Shown: positions 1 to 6,414 of the stretch, one piece after another | Numbering within the stretch: position 1 is the stretch's first letter | Layout: every line of letters begins with the position of its first letter | Source: an uncultured Actinomycetes bacterium | GTDB lineage: Bacteria > Actinomycetota > Actinomycetes > S36-B12 > UBA5976 | DNA length: 19,948 bases | Direction: 5' to 3' | Assembly: GCA_903925705.1 (NCBI GenBank) | Contig: CAIYGJ010000214.1 | Location: 1-19,948, forward strand | The notes under the pieces: generated by a model | Database searches by the model: none | Told to the model about the DNA's origin: nothing | Seen by the model: the letters and a program-made list of their open reading frames with translations, nothing else | Translations under genes and position numbers: made by a program

Positions 1-2
1 AT

Positions 3-467
3 GTTTTAGCAATTCGTGATCTAGTTGAAAACTATGCCGGTAATGGACCTCGTTTACTTCGTAAAAATACCGTGACGTTATATGAAGATGTCCAGGAATT
101 TTATGTTGCAGAACTTGATGGAAAAATTGTGGGCTGTGGCGCATTGCATGTGATGTGGCACGACTTAGGAGAAATTCGAACAGTCGCCGTTGATCCCGCA
201 ATCAAAGGCCAAGGTGTCGGCTCCCAAATTATGAATGTGTTAACGAAGCGAGCAACTGACCTTGGGTTGAACAAACTGTTTTGCCTGACTTTCGAAACAA
301 AGTTTTTCGGTGGCCATGGCTTCAACCCAATTGAAGAATCACCAGTCGATGCATCTACTTATGCCGAACTCTTGCTATCGGGCGATCAAGGTGTGGCTGA
401 GTTCCTGGATTTGGAACATGTGAAGCCAAACACATTGGGGAACACCAGAATGCTCAAAAACCTGTAA
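3..467 (+). CDS. argA: Amino-acid N-acetyltransferase (N-acetylglutamate synthase, ArgA type), 5' end missing
   Basis: GNAT-fold acetyltransferase that makes N-acetylglutamate from acetyl-CoA and glutamate, the first step of arginine synthesis. The reading frame is open from base 3 (VLAIRDLVENYAG...) with no start codon, so the N-terminus lies outside the window; the GTG at 72 is an internal Val codon (in NTVTLYEDV). 154 codons are visible. The GNAT core shows VGCGALHV, then EIRTVAVDP followed by the acetyl-CoA loop GQGVGSQI, and the C-terminal signature EFLDLEHVKPNTLGNTRML. As I recall it, this closely resembles the short stand-alone ArgA of mycobacteria (Rv2747 type). It ends with TAA at 465-467, and clpC follows 162 bp later. 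Function is inferred from family resemblance. Confidence is high for the family and slightly lower for the exact substrate. Confidence 0.87.
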   Translation, partial: VLAIRDLVENYAGNGPRLLRKNTVTLYEDVQEFYVAELDGKIVGCGALHVMWHDLGEIRTVAVDPAIKGQGVGSQIMNVLTKRATDLGLNKLFCLTFETKFFGGHGFNPIEESPVDASTYAELLLSGDQGVAEFLDLEHVKPNTLGNTRMLKNL

Positions 468-479
468 TTCTTGGCTGTT

Positions 480-623
480 CGCTACTGGCAGATACTGCCT
501 ACTTCAAAAAGTCCTTTAAACAAGCCAGTAATAGCTGCATAAAGTTTGCAGGTTTATAAATCCGCAGATGCGCTGTCATGCATTGGCTCTAGCATTAAGC
601 CAAGGCCTAAAAGTTTGAAGGAG
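480..623 (+). promoter_or_regulatory. clpC upstream region: possible ClgR-like box, -10 element and Shine-Dalgarno
   Basis: The 162-bp gap before clpC holds several weak signals. At 480-490, CGCTACTGGCA matches the actinobacterial ClgR operator pattern (CGCY-N-A-N-RGCG) at most but not all positions. An overlapping small hairpin (GGCAG, 3-nt loop, CTGCC, 487-499) could instead end argA transcription. CTGCA/TGCAG arms sit at 535-551. TATAAA at 555-560 is a plausible -10 element. GAAGGAG at 617-623 is a good Shine-Dalgarno site 6 bases before the clpC ATG at 630 and decides that start. ClgR is known to activate clp genes in actinobacteria; its use here is inference. Confidence 0.35.
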
Positions 624-629
624 TTGCAC

Positions 630-3140
630 ATGTTCGAGAGATTTACCGACCGTGCTCGTCGCGTTGTGGTGCTTGCCCAAGAAGAGGCACGCATGCTTAA
701 TCACAATTACATTGGTACCGAACACATACTCCTTGGCCTGATTCACGAAGGTGAAGGCGTAGCCGCCAAGGCCCTTGAAAGCATGGACATCTCGCTTGAG
801 GCAGTTCGCGCTCAGGTCGAAGAAATTATTGGTCAAGGCCAGCAAGCACCATCTGGTCACATTCCATTTACCCCGCGCGCAAAGAAAGTACTTGAACTCT
901 CACTTCGCGAAGCATTACAGCTTGGCCACAATTACATCGGCACCGAGCACATTCTGCTTGGCCTAATCCGTGAGGGCGAAGGCGTTGCAGCTCAAGTACT
1001 TGTGAAGCTTGGCGCAGATCTAAATCGCGTTCGTCAGCAAGTTATTCAATTACTTTCGGGTTACCAAGGTAAGGAACCACAGCAACAAGGTTCGGGTCCA
1101 GCTGAAGGAACACCTTCAACTTCATTGGTGCTCGATCAGTTCGGTCGCAACTTAACTCAAGCTGCGCGTGATGGTCAGCTTGATCCAGTAATTGGTCGCG
1201 TAAAAGAAATCGAACGCGTTATGCAAGTTCTTTCTCGTCGCACCAAGAACAACCCAGTTCTAATCGGTGAACCAGGTGTTGGTAAGACTGCAGTGGTTGA
1301 AGGCCTTGCCCAAAATGTTGTTAAGGGCGAAGTACCAGAAACGCTAAAAGACAAGCAGATTTACTCACTTGATCTTGGTGCACTAGTTGCCGGCTCTCGT
1401 TACCGTGGTGACTTCGAAGAGCGCCTAAAGAAAGTTTTGAAAGAAATCAAAACTCGCGGCGACATCATCATCTTCATTGACGAAATGCACACCTTAGTTG
1501 GCGCCGGCGCTGCTGAAGGCGCAATCGATGCGGCTAGCATCTTGAAGCCAATGCTGGCTCGTGGTGAACTTCAAACTATTGGTGCAACCACGCTTGATGA
1601 GTACCGCAAGTACATCGAAAAGGATGCAGCGTTAGAGCGCCGCTTCCAGCCAATTCAGGTGAATGAGCCAACTATCGCTCAGACCATTGAAATCCTTAAG
1701 GGTCTTCGCGATCGTTACGAAAATCATCACCGGGTCACGATCACCGATGCCGCGCTAGTTGGCGCTGCAACTATGGCGGATCGATACATCAGTGATCGAT
1801 TCTTGCCAGACAAGGCGATTGACTTAATCGACGAAGCTGGTGCACGTTTGCGCATCCGTCGCATGACCGCGCCACCAGACTTGCGCGAAATTGACGACAA
1901 GATTGCGGCAACCCGTCTTGAAAAGGAATCTGCAATCGATGGTCAAGACTTCGAACGCGCAGCTTCACTTCGCGATGACGAAAAGAATCTAATTGTCGCT
2001 CGCGCCACTCGGGAAAAAGAGTGGAAGGACGGCGACATGGATGTTGTCGCAACTGTTGATGAAGAATTAATCGCAGAAGTACTTGCAGCATCCACTGGAA
2101 TTCCAGTGTTCAAGCTAACGGAAGAAGAGTCACAACGACTTCTTCACATGGAAGGCGAACTGCACAAGCGAGTTATCGGACAAGAGCAAGCAATCAAGGC
2201 TTTGTCGCAGGCAATTCGTCGCACTCGCGCGGGTCTGAAAGATCCAAAGCGTCCAGGTGGGTCATTCATTTTTGCCGGCCCATCCGGTGTCGGTAAGACT
2301 GAACTTTCCAAGACTCTTGCTGAGTTCCTGTTTGGCGATGAAGATTCACTTATCCAATTGGATATGTCGGAATACTCCGAGAAGCACACAGTTTCTCGAC
2401 TATTCGGTTCACCTCCAGGATTCGTTGGTTATGAAGAAGGTGGCCAGCTAACTGAGAAGGTTCGTCGTAAGCCATTTAGCGTTGTGCTATTCGATGAAGT
2501 CGAAAAAGCTCACCCAGATATCTTCAACTCGTTGTTGCAGATTTTGGAAGATGGCCGTTTAACGGACGCGCAGGGTCGCGTTGTTGACTTCAAGAACACT
2601 GTCATCATCATGACAACAAACCTTGGAACTAGAGATATTGCAAAGGGTGTCAGCCTTGGTTTCGCTGATGGCAATGACACCACAACTTCATACGAACGCA
2701 TGAAGGCCAAGGTCAACGACGAACTAAAGACTCACTTCCGTCCCGAGTTCTTGAACCGTATTGATGACATCATTGTCTTCCACCAGTTGAGCGAGGCCGA
2801 AATCGTCGAGATCGTAGATCTGATGATCGCTAAGTTGGATTCTCGCTTGAAGGATAAGGACATGGCGATTGAACTTACAACGGCGGCTAAGGCACTTCTT
2901 GCTAAGCGTGGTTACGATCCAGTCTTAGGTGCTCGTCCGTTGCGTCGAACCATTCAGCGCGAGATCGAAGATCCAATGAGTGAAAAGATGCTCTTTGGCG
3001 ATCTCAAGCCAGGCGAAATCGTGATTGTAGATGTTGAAGGCGAAGGAGACGACGCCACATTTAGCATCAGAGGTGAGTTCAAGGGTGAACTTTCTGATAT
3101 TGAAATTGCACCTATCGATGCTGCTGGAGTTTCAGAGTAA
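630..3140 (+). CDS. clpC: ATP-dependent Clp protease ATP-binding subunit ClpC
   Basis: AAA+ unfoldase that feeds proteins to the ClpP chamber in the cytoplasm. The 836-residue protein from ATG 630 begins MFERFTDRARRVVV, the standard ClpC N-terminus. An in-frame TTG at 546 would add 28 residues with no family match and no ribosome site. Domains: two Clp-N repeats (about 1-145, each with NYIGTEHILLGLI); first AAA+ module with Walker A GEPGVGKT (213-220) and Walker B IFIDEM (281-286); a UVR-type coiled middle region (about 419-454); second AAA+ module with Walker A GPSGVGKT (550-557), Walker B VVLFDE (618-623) and an LGF loop near 676-678 fitting ClpP docking; C-terminal D2-small domain. Length is normal for ClpC1. 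The downstream oxidase gene starts 10 bp after the stop, so the two are probably co-transcribed. Confidence 0.97.
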   Translation: MFERFTDRARRVVVLAQEEARMLNHNYIGTEHILLGLIHEGEGVAAKALESMDISLEAVRAQVEEIIGQGQQAPSGHIPFTPRAKKVLELSLREALQLGHNYIGTEHILLGLIREGEGVAAQVLVKLGADLNRVRQQVIQLLSGYQGKEPQQQGSGPAEGTPSTSLVLDQFGRNLTQAARDGQLDPVIGRVKEIERVMQVLSRRTKNNPVLIGEPGVGKTAVVEGLAQNVVKGEVPETLKDKQIYSLDLGALVAGSRYRGDFEERLKKVLKEIKTRGDIIIFIDEMHTLVGAGAAEGAIDAASILKPMLARGELQTIGATTLDEYRKYIEKDAALERRFQPIQVNEPTIAQTIEILKGLRDRYENHHRVTITDAALVGAATMADRYISDRFLPDKAIDLIDEAGARLRIRRMTAPPDLREIDDKIAATRLEKESAIDGQDFERAASLRDDEKNLIVARATREKEWKDGDMDVVATVDEELIAEVLAASTGIPVFKLTEEESQRLLHMEGELHKRVIGQEQAIKALSQAIRRTRAGLKDPKRPGGSFIFAGPSGVGKTELSKTLAEFLFGDEDSLIQLDMSEYSEKHTVSRLFGSPPGFVGYEEGGQLTEKVRRKPFSVVLFDEVEKAHPDIFNSLLQILEDGRLTDAQGRVVDFKNTVIIMTTNLGTRDIAKGVSLGFADGNDTTTSYERMKAKVNDELKTHFRPEFLNRIDDIIVFHQLSEAEIVEIVDLMIAKLDSRLKDKDMAIELTTAAKALLAKRGYDPVLGARPLRRTIQREIEDPMSEKMLFGDLKPGEIVIVDVEGEGDDATFSIRGEFKGELSDIEIAPIDAAGVSE

Positions 3141-3150
3141 ATAACTAACT

Positions 3151-4344
3151 ATGGCTGCCAACAATTTCGACTTCGTAGTAATCGGAGCCGGAATTGTTGG
3201 CTTAGCTATGGCGAATCGAATTCGCCAGATTCACCCCAATGCGACAATTGCAGTTTTCGATAAGGAAACATCAGTTGGGGAGCATGCCAGTGGCCGAAAC
3301 AGCGGAGTGCTGCACGCCGGCTTTTATTACTCCCCGGATTCCTTAAAAGCAGCATTAACTCGGGATGGCAACAAGTTGCTACGAGATTTTTGCGCAGAAG
3401 AAAATATCCGAGTAAACGAAACTGGAAAAGTCGTTGTTGCCCAGAATTCATCAGAGGTAACGGCGTTACAAGAATTGCATCGCCGCGGTAATTCCAATGG
3501 GGTTATCACTGAATTAGTTTCACCGGAACAACTTGCCGAGTTAGAGCCATTGGCTAAGACTTCGGAATTAGCGCTTTGGTCACCTAATACTGCAGTGGCA
3601 AATCCACTTGAAGTAACGCAAGCCTTAGCAAACAAAGTTATTCGGGAAGGCACAACCCTAAAACTTGGCCATGAAGTATTGCGAACGGCGCAGAATCGAA
3701 TCGTTACAAATCTTGGCAACTATTCAGTTGGCCACATTATTAACTGTGCTGGACTTTACGCTGACAAGATTGCAAAGCCATTTGGATTTTGTGATGACTA
3801 CGCGATGTTGCCGTTCAAAGGTTTGTACTGGTACGGGAATTGGGCGCCAGGAAAACTCCAACGTCATGTGTATCCCGTGCCCGACGTTCGTAACCCTTTC
3901 CTAGGCGTTCACTTAACTGTGACGATTGATGGCCGAGCAAAAATTGGCCCAACTGCGATTCCGATTTTTTCTCGCGAGAGTTACGCCGGATTTGTTGGAC
4001 TGAGCGCCAAGGAGATTCTCAATATTGTGGGTATCTATCCAAAGTTCCTAGCCAGCAAGCACCATGATGTTTTGGGCCTAATCAAAAGTGAAATGCCAAA
4101 GTATTCACAGCGCCATTTAGTGACGCAAGCTAAGGCACTTGTGCCAAGCGTTGATCCAAAAGATTTTAAAGAGCGCGGCAAACCAGGAATTCGGGCACAA
4201 CTTCTAGACATCAAAAACAAGAAACTCGAAATGGATTTTGTGGTTCGTGGCGATGAAGGCTCAACGCATTTATTGAATGCAGTATCACCTGCCTGGACTA
4301 GCGCATTAGCTATGGCAAATCACGTTTGCCAAAAATTCGATTAA
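3151..4344 (+). CDS. lhgO: L-2-hydroxyglutarate oxidase (FAD-dependent, DAO family)
   Basis: FAD enzyme that oxidises L-2-hydroxyglutarate, a by-product of promiscuous dehydrogenases, back to 2-oxoglutarate (metabolite repair). The 397-residue protein has an N-terminal Rossmann motif VVIGAGIVGLA (G12-x-G14-x-x-G17), then the family hallmark SGRNSGVLHAGFYY (47-60), and a C-terminal FAD-contact stretch with NAVSPAWTSALA. No transmembrane segment is evident, and the length is usual for LhgO/YgaF. The ATG lies 10 bp after the clpC stop with no clear Shine-Dalgarno site, so translation may depend on coupling to clpC. The GRNSGVLHAG signature separates it from glycine/sarcosine oxidases and glycerol-3-phosphate dehydrogenases, but some family members use other 2-hydroxyacids. 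Confidence 0.85.
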   Translation: MAANNFDFVVIGAGIVGLAMANRIRQIHPNATIAVFDKETSVGEHASGRNSGVLHAGFYYSPDSLKAALTRDGNKLLRDFCAEENIRVNETGKVVVAQNSSEVTALQELHRRGNSNGVITELVSPEQLAELEPLAKTSELALWSPNTAVANPLEVTQALANKVIREGTTLKLGHEVLRTAQNRIVTNLGNYSVGHIINCAGLYADKIAKPFGFCDDYAMLPFKGLYWYGNWAPGKLQRHVYPVPDVRNPFLGVHLTVTIDGRAKIGPTAIPIFSRESYAGFVGLSAKEILNIVGIYPKFLASKHHDVLGLIKSEMPKYSQRHLVTQAKALVPSVDPKDFKERGKPGIRAQLLDIKNKKLEMDFVVRGDEGSTHLLNAVSPAWTSALAMANHVCQKFD

Positions 4345-4373
4345 GATTTAGGAAATAGGGGATTGGAAACATT

Positions 4374-4652
4374 GTGGAAGCAACAGTCAATTTGATCTGG
4401 TTAGTTTCTGGCTACATCGCGTTAGGTGTTAAAGCCTGGGCACTATCTGATGTAGTTAAGGCACCAGCCGAGGCGTTCCCATTTCTAAATCGCCAAACCA
4501 AGAACATCTGGCTAGCGATCACAATTGGCAGCATCCTTGGCCACATTCTTTTCGGAGCCTGGGGATTCACCGGAATCATTGGCCTGATTGCTTGTGGCGT
4601 TTACCTTGCTGACATTCGCGTAAAGATAAATGACATGACAGGTCGTCGGTGA
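4374..4652 (+). CDS. DUF2516 family small membrane protein
   Basis: 92-residue integral membrane protein of unknown function that resembles the actinobacterial DUF2516 family. It shows three hydrophobic segments: about 5-25 (LIWLVSGYIALGVKAWAL), 45-65 (IWLAITIGSILGHILFGAW) and 66-82 (FTGIIGLIACGVYLADI). The conserved end pattern (YLADIRVKIND) resembles the family's terminal YLxDxR. The start is GTG at 4374, preceded by an AGGGGA-like stretch near 4356-4361. Its TGA overlaps the GTG of the next gene in GTGA, so the two are translationally coupled. No function is proposed; the coupling suggests only a shared membrane-related role with the methyltransferase-like neighbour. Confidence 0.75.
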   Translation: MEATVNLIWLVSGYIALGVKAWALSDVVKAPAEAFPFLNRQTKNIWLAITIGSILGHILFGAWGFTGIIGLIACGVYLADIRVKINDMTGRR

Positions 4653-5443
4653 CCCCTTCGGTACTTGGTGACATCACCAGAGGCACCACAAATCCAAATC
4701 GCCTTCGGCGCATCGATCGCTGGATGTTGCATGCAGTCTGTCCGATAATTCGAAATTCTGAAGATCCAGTAGTTGTTGATTTAGGTTATGGCGCTACGCC
4801 AATTACAACGCAAGAAATGTTTTATCGGTTTCGTAAACATGTCAGACCAGATGTTGAAGTTGTGGGAATCGAAATCGATCCAATTCGAGTAAAACAAGCA
4901 GCAGAAATTTCTGAACCTGGACTTGATTTTATTTTTGGGGGATTCGAAGTCCCGCTTCCTAATTCCCGCAAACCTATTGCGATCCGCGCATTTAATGTGC
5001 TGCGCCAATATGACGAGAGTGAAGTTTCGACGTCTTGGAAACTTATGACAGATCGGTTGGCTCCCGAAGGTTACTTAGTTGAAGGCACCTGCGATGAAAT
5101 CGGTCGACGTAGTTCGTGGGTTGCAATTAGAAGTAAACAGAGTGTTCCGGAAACATTTACGATGTCACTTCATGTTGGAAGTTTAGAAAAACCTTCTGAC
5201 ATCGCACCGCGATTACCGAAAGCATTGATTCACCGAAATGTTCCAGGTGAACTTATATATGACTTCCTGCAAGAGTTTGATCGAGCTTGGCTGGGCAACT
5301 CCGCAATGATTCCATTTGGCGCCCGGCAACGTTGGGTTGCAACCGTTGAAGCCTTACGTTCTAGTTATCCAATTATGGATAATAAAGTCCGCTGGCGTTT
5401 AGGTGAAGTAACGGTTCCTTGGGAAGTCGTTGAGCCTAAGTAG
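4649..5443 (+). CDS. Class I SAM-dependent methyltransferase-like protein
   Basis: 264-residue cytoplasmic protein with a Rossmann-type SAM-binding start: VVVDLGYGATP (41-51, motif I, D44-L-G-Y-G) and VVGIEIDPIRV (71-81) with an acidic residue at the end of strand 2. These are the usual contacts for the methionine part and ribose of SAM. After this come FNVLRQYD (115-122) and PEGYLVEGTCDE (139-150), in the positions of motifs II/III. The substrate cannot be read from sequence. The start is GTG 4649 inside the preceding gene's stop (4-bp overlap). From memory, this gene and the DUF2516 gene are often neighbours in actinobacteria, near mshA/gpmA. It ends 17 bp from the convergent gpmA stop, across a hairpin. 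It could be a non-catalytic SAM-fold protein. Confidence 0.6.
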   Translation: MTPSVLGDITRGTTNPNRLRRIDRWMLHAVCPIIRNSEDPVVVDLGYGATPITTQEMFYRFRKHVRPDVEVVGIEIDPIRVKQAAEISEPGLDFIFGGFEVPLPNSRKPIAIRAFNVLRQYDESEVSTSWKLMTDRLAPEGYLVEGTCDEIGRRSSWVAIRSKQSVPETFTMSLHVGSLEKPSDIAPRLPKALIHRNVPGELIYDFLQEFDRAWLGNSAMIPFGARQRWVATVEALRSSYPIMDNKVRWRLGEVTVPWEVVEPK

Positions 5444-5469
5444 CAAACAAAAGTTGCTAACTACTTTTT
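5441..5469. terminator. Hairpin terminator between convergent methyltransferase-like gene and gpmA
   Basis: TAGCAA (5441-5446), a 7-nt loop, then TTGCTA (5454-5459) form a perfect 6-bp stem whose first bases are the stop codon of the methyltransferase-like gene. On the plus strand the stem is followed by ACTACTTTTT, a T-rich tail, so it should work best for plus-strand transcripts. The loop AAAAG reads CTTTT on the minus strand, where the downstream T-tract is poor, so termination of gpmA here is less certain. Confidence 0.6.
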
Positions 5470-6210
5470 GCCTTGATTGGCAACAGCCGCCGCCGCAGTT
5501 GCTGCAGCCTCTGGATCCAAATATTTTCCACCCGTAACGACAGGTTTGAAATCACTATCAAGCTCGTAAACCAACGGAATACCAGTTGGAATGTTTAATC
5601 CAGCAATGTCGTCATCACCAATGCCATCAAGATGCTTAACTAAGGCGCGCAATGAATTGCCATGAGCTGCGACCATAACGGTCTTGCCTGCCCTCAGGTC
5701 TGGAACAATGCTGGATTCCCAATACGGCAGCATGCGAACCACTACATCAGCCAAACATTCAGTTCCGGGCAAATCCTTGCCCAATTCGGCATATCTAGGG
5801 TCATTAGTTTGGGCGAATTCGTTATTTGGGTCGATTTCCGGTGGCGGGGTATCAAAAGACCTACGCCATAACTGGAATTGCTCTTCCCCGTATTCGGCCA
5901 AGGTTTGGGCCTTGTCTTTTCCCTGCAGGGCGCCGTAATGCCGTTCATTTAGCCGCCAGGACCGATGCACTGGAATCCAGTGCCTATTTGCAACGTCGAG
6001 CGCGATATTTGCAGTTTTGATAGCGCGACGTAATAGAGAGGTATGAAGCACGTCTGGCAAAATGCCCGCTTCCTTAAGTAACTCGCCAGCCCTACTCGCT
6101 TCACCGATACCTTTTGGAGTTAAATCAACATCCACCCATCCGGTAAACAGATTTTTCTCATTCCATTGGCTTTCGCCGTGGCGGACCAAAATCAAGCAGT
6201 GGGGTTTCAC
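5461..6210 (-). CDS. gpmA: 2,3-bisphosphoglycerate-dependent phosphoglycerate mutase
   Basis: Glycolytic enzyme interconverting 3- and 2-phosphoglycerate through a phosphohistidine. The 249-residue protein carries the histidine phosphatase signature LVRHGESQWN (8-17) with phospho-acceptor His11, the catalytic-region NERHYGALQG with Glu89, and the second histidine in AAHGNS (His183). Length matches the dPGM family. The C-terminus ends in an Ala-rich tail (EAAATAAAAV). The start is GTG at 6210, with a CATAAT -10-like hexamer six bases upstream suggesting leaderless translation. It is transcribed against the gene on its left and divergently from the PhoX-family gene. In mycobacteria gpm1 also lies between mshA and senX3; here the PhoX-family and pst genes have been placed between it and the mshA cluster. 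Confidence 0.95.
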   Translation of the reverse strand: MKPHCLILVRHGESQWNEKNLFTGWVDVDLTPKGIGEASRAGELLKEAGILPDVLHTSLLRRAIKTANIALDVANRHWIPVHRSWRLNERHYGALQGKDKAQTLAEYGEEQFQLWRRSFDTPPPEIDPNNEFAQTNDPRYAELGKDLPGTECLADVVVRMLPYWESSIVPDLRAGKTVMVAAHGNSLRALVKHLDGIGDDDIAGLNIPTGIPLVYELDSDFKPVVTGGKYLDPEAAATAAAAVANQGKK

Positions 6211-6216
6211 CTTACA

Positions 6217-6222
6217 ATTATG
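6217..6222 (-). promoter_or_regulatory. Predicted -10 element of a leaderless gpmA transcript
   Basis: On the minus strand CATAAT (one mismatch to TATAAT) is followed by six bases (TGTAAG) and then the GTG start of gpmA. A transcript starting about 7 bases after the -10 would begin at the start codon itself. Leaderless mRNAs are common in actinobacteria. No clear -35 hexamer is seen. Confidence 0.45.
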
Positions 6223-6244
6223 CGCTTCCCTGCCAGCCGGTCGG

Positions 6245-6262
6245 TTAACGAGGTCCCGTTAA
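6245..6262. repeat. Short inverted repeat in the gpmA / PhoX-gene divergent region
   Basis: TTAACG (6245-6250), six bases AGGTCC, CGTTAA (6257-6262): perfect 6-bp arms about 35 bp upstream of the gpmA start. It could be an operator for a dimeric regulator of gpmA or chance. The 204-bp region (6211-6414) also holds the gpmA -10 element and the PHO box listed next, and nothing else I can identify. Confidence 0.3.
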
Positions 6263-6313
6263 AGAAAATTGAATCCAAAAGTGAACAGTTTGTTACGCTA
6301 AATTTCCCAAAAT

Positions 6314-6364
6314 ACTCACTTAAATGGTCCTTGCTGTTAACAAAACGTTTACTTTTGTACAGCA
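6314..6364 (+). promoter_or_regulatory. PHO box (11-bp direct repeats) upstream of the PhoX-family gene
   Basis: Heptamers related to GTTCACC recur every 11 bp: ACTCACT (6314-6320), a weak unit at 6325-6331, GTTAACA (6336-6342), GTTTACT (6347-6353) and a weak unit TACAGCA (6358-6364). The two central units are the best. The array ends about 50 bp before the ATG at 6415. This spacing and unit match the direct-repeat PHO boxes known for Streptomyces PhoP, whose counterpart here is RegX3 at 17325-18005. Confidence 0.62.
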
Positions 6365-6414
6365 CTCTGTACCCAACCCAACAATGGGCAATTTTAGGAG
6401 AGGACGCTTCCAAC

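Noticed and set aside
546..629. TTG start of clpC at 546
   Set aside because: The 28 extra residues have no ClpC likeness and no ribosome site, while GAAGGAG precedes ATG 630 and the canonical MFERFT start.
6280..6286. AGTGAAC (reverse of GTTCACT) in the gpmA upstream region
   Set aside because: It is a single unit with no phased partner on either side, so it was not called a PHO box for gpmA.
6166..6414. N-terminal extension of the PhoX-family gene to base 6166
   Set aside because: It would overlap the gpmA start, run through the PHO box and bury the signal peptide internally; AGGAGAGG and the signal peptide support ATG 6415.
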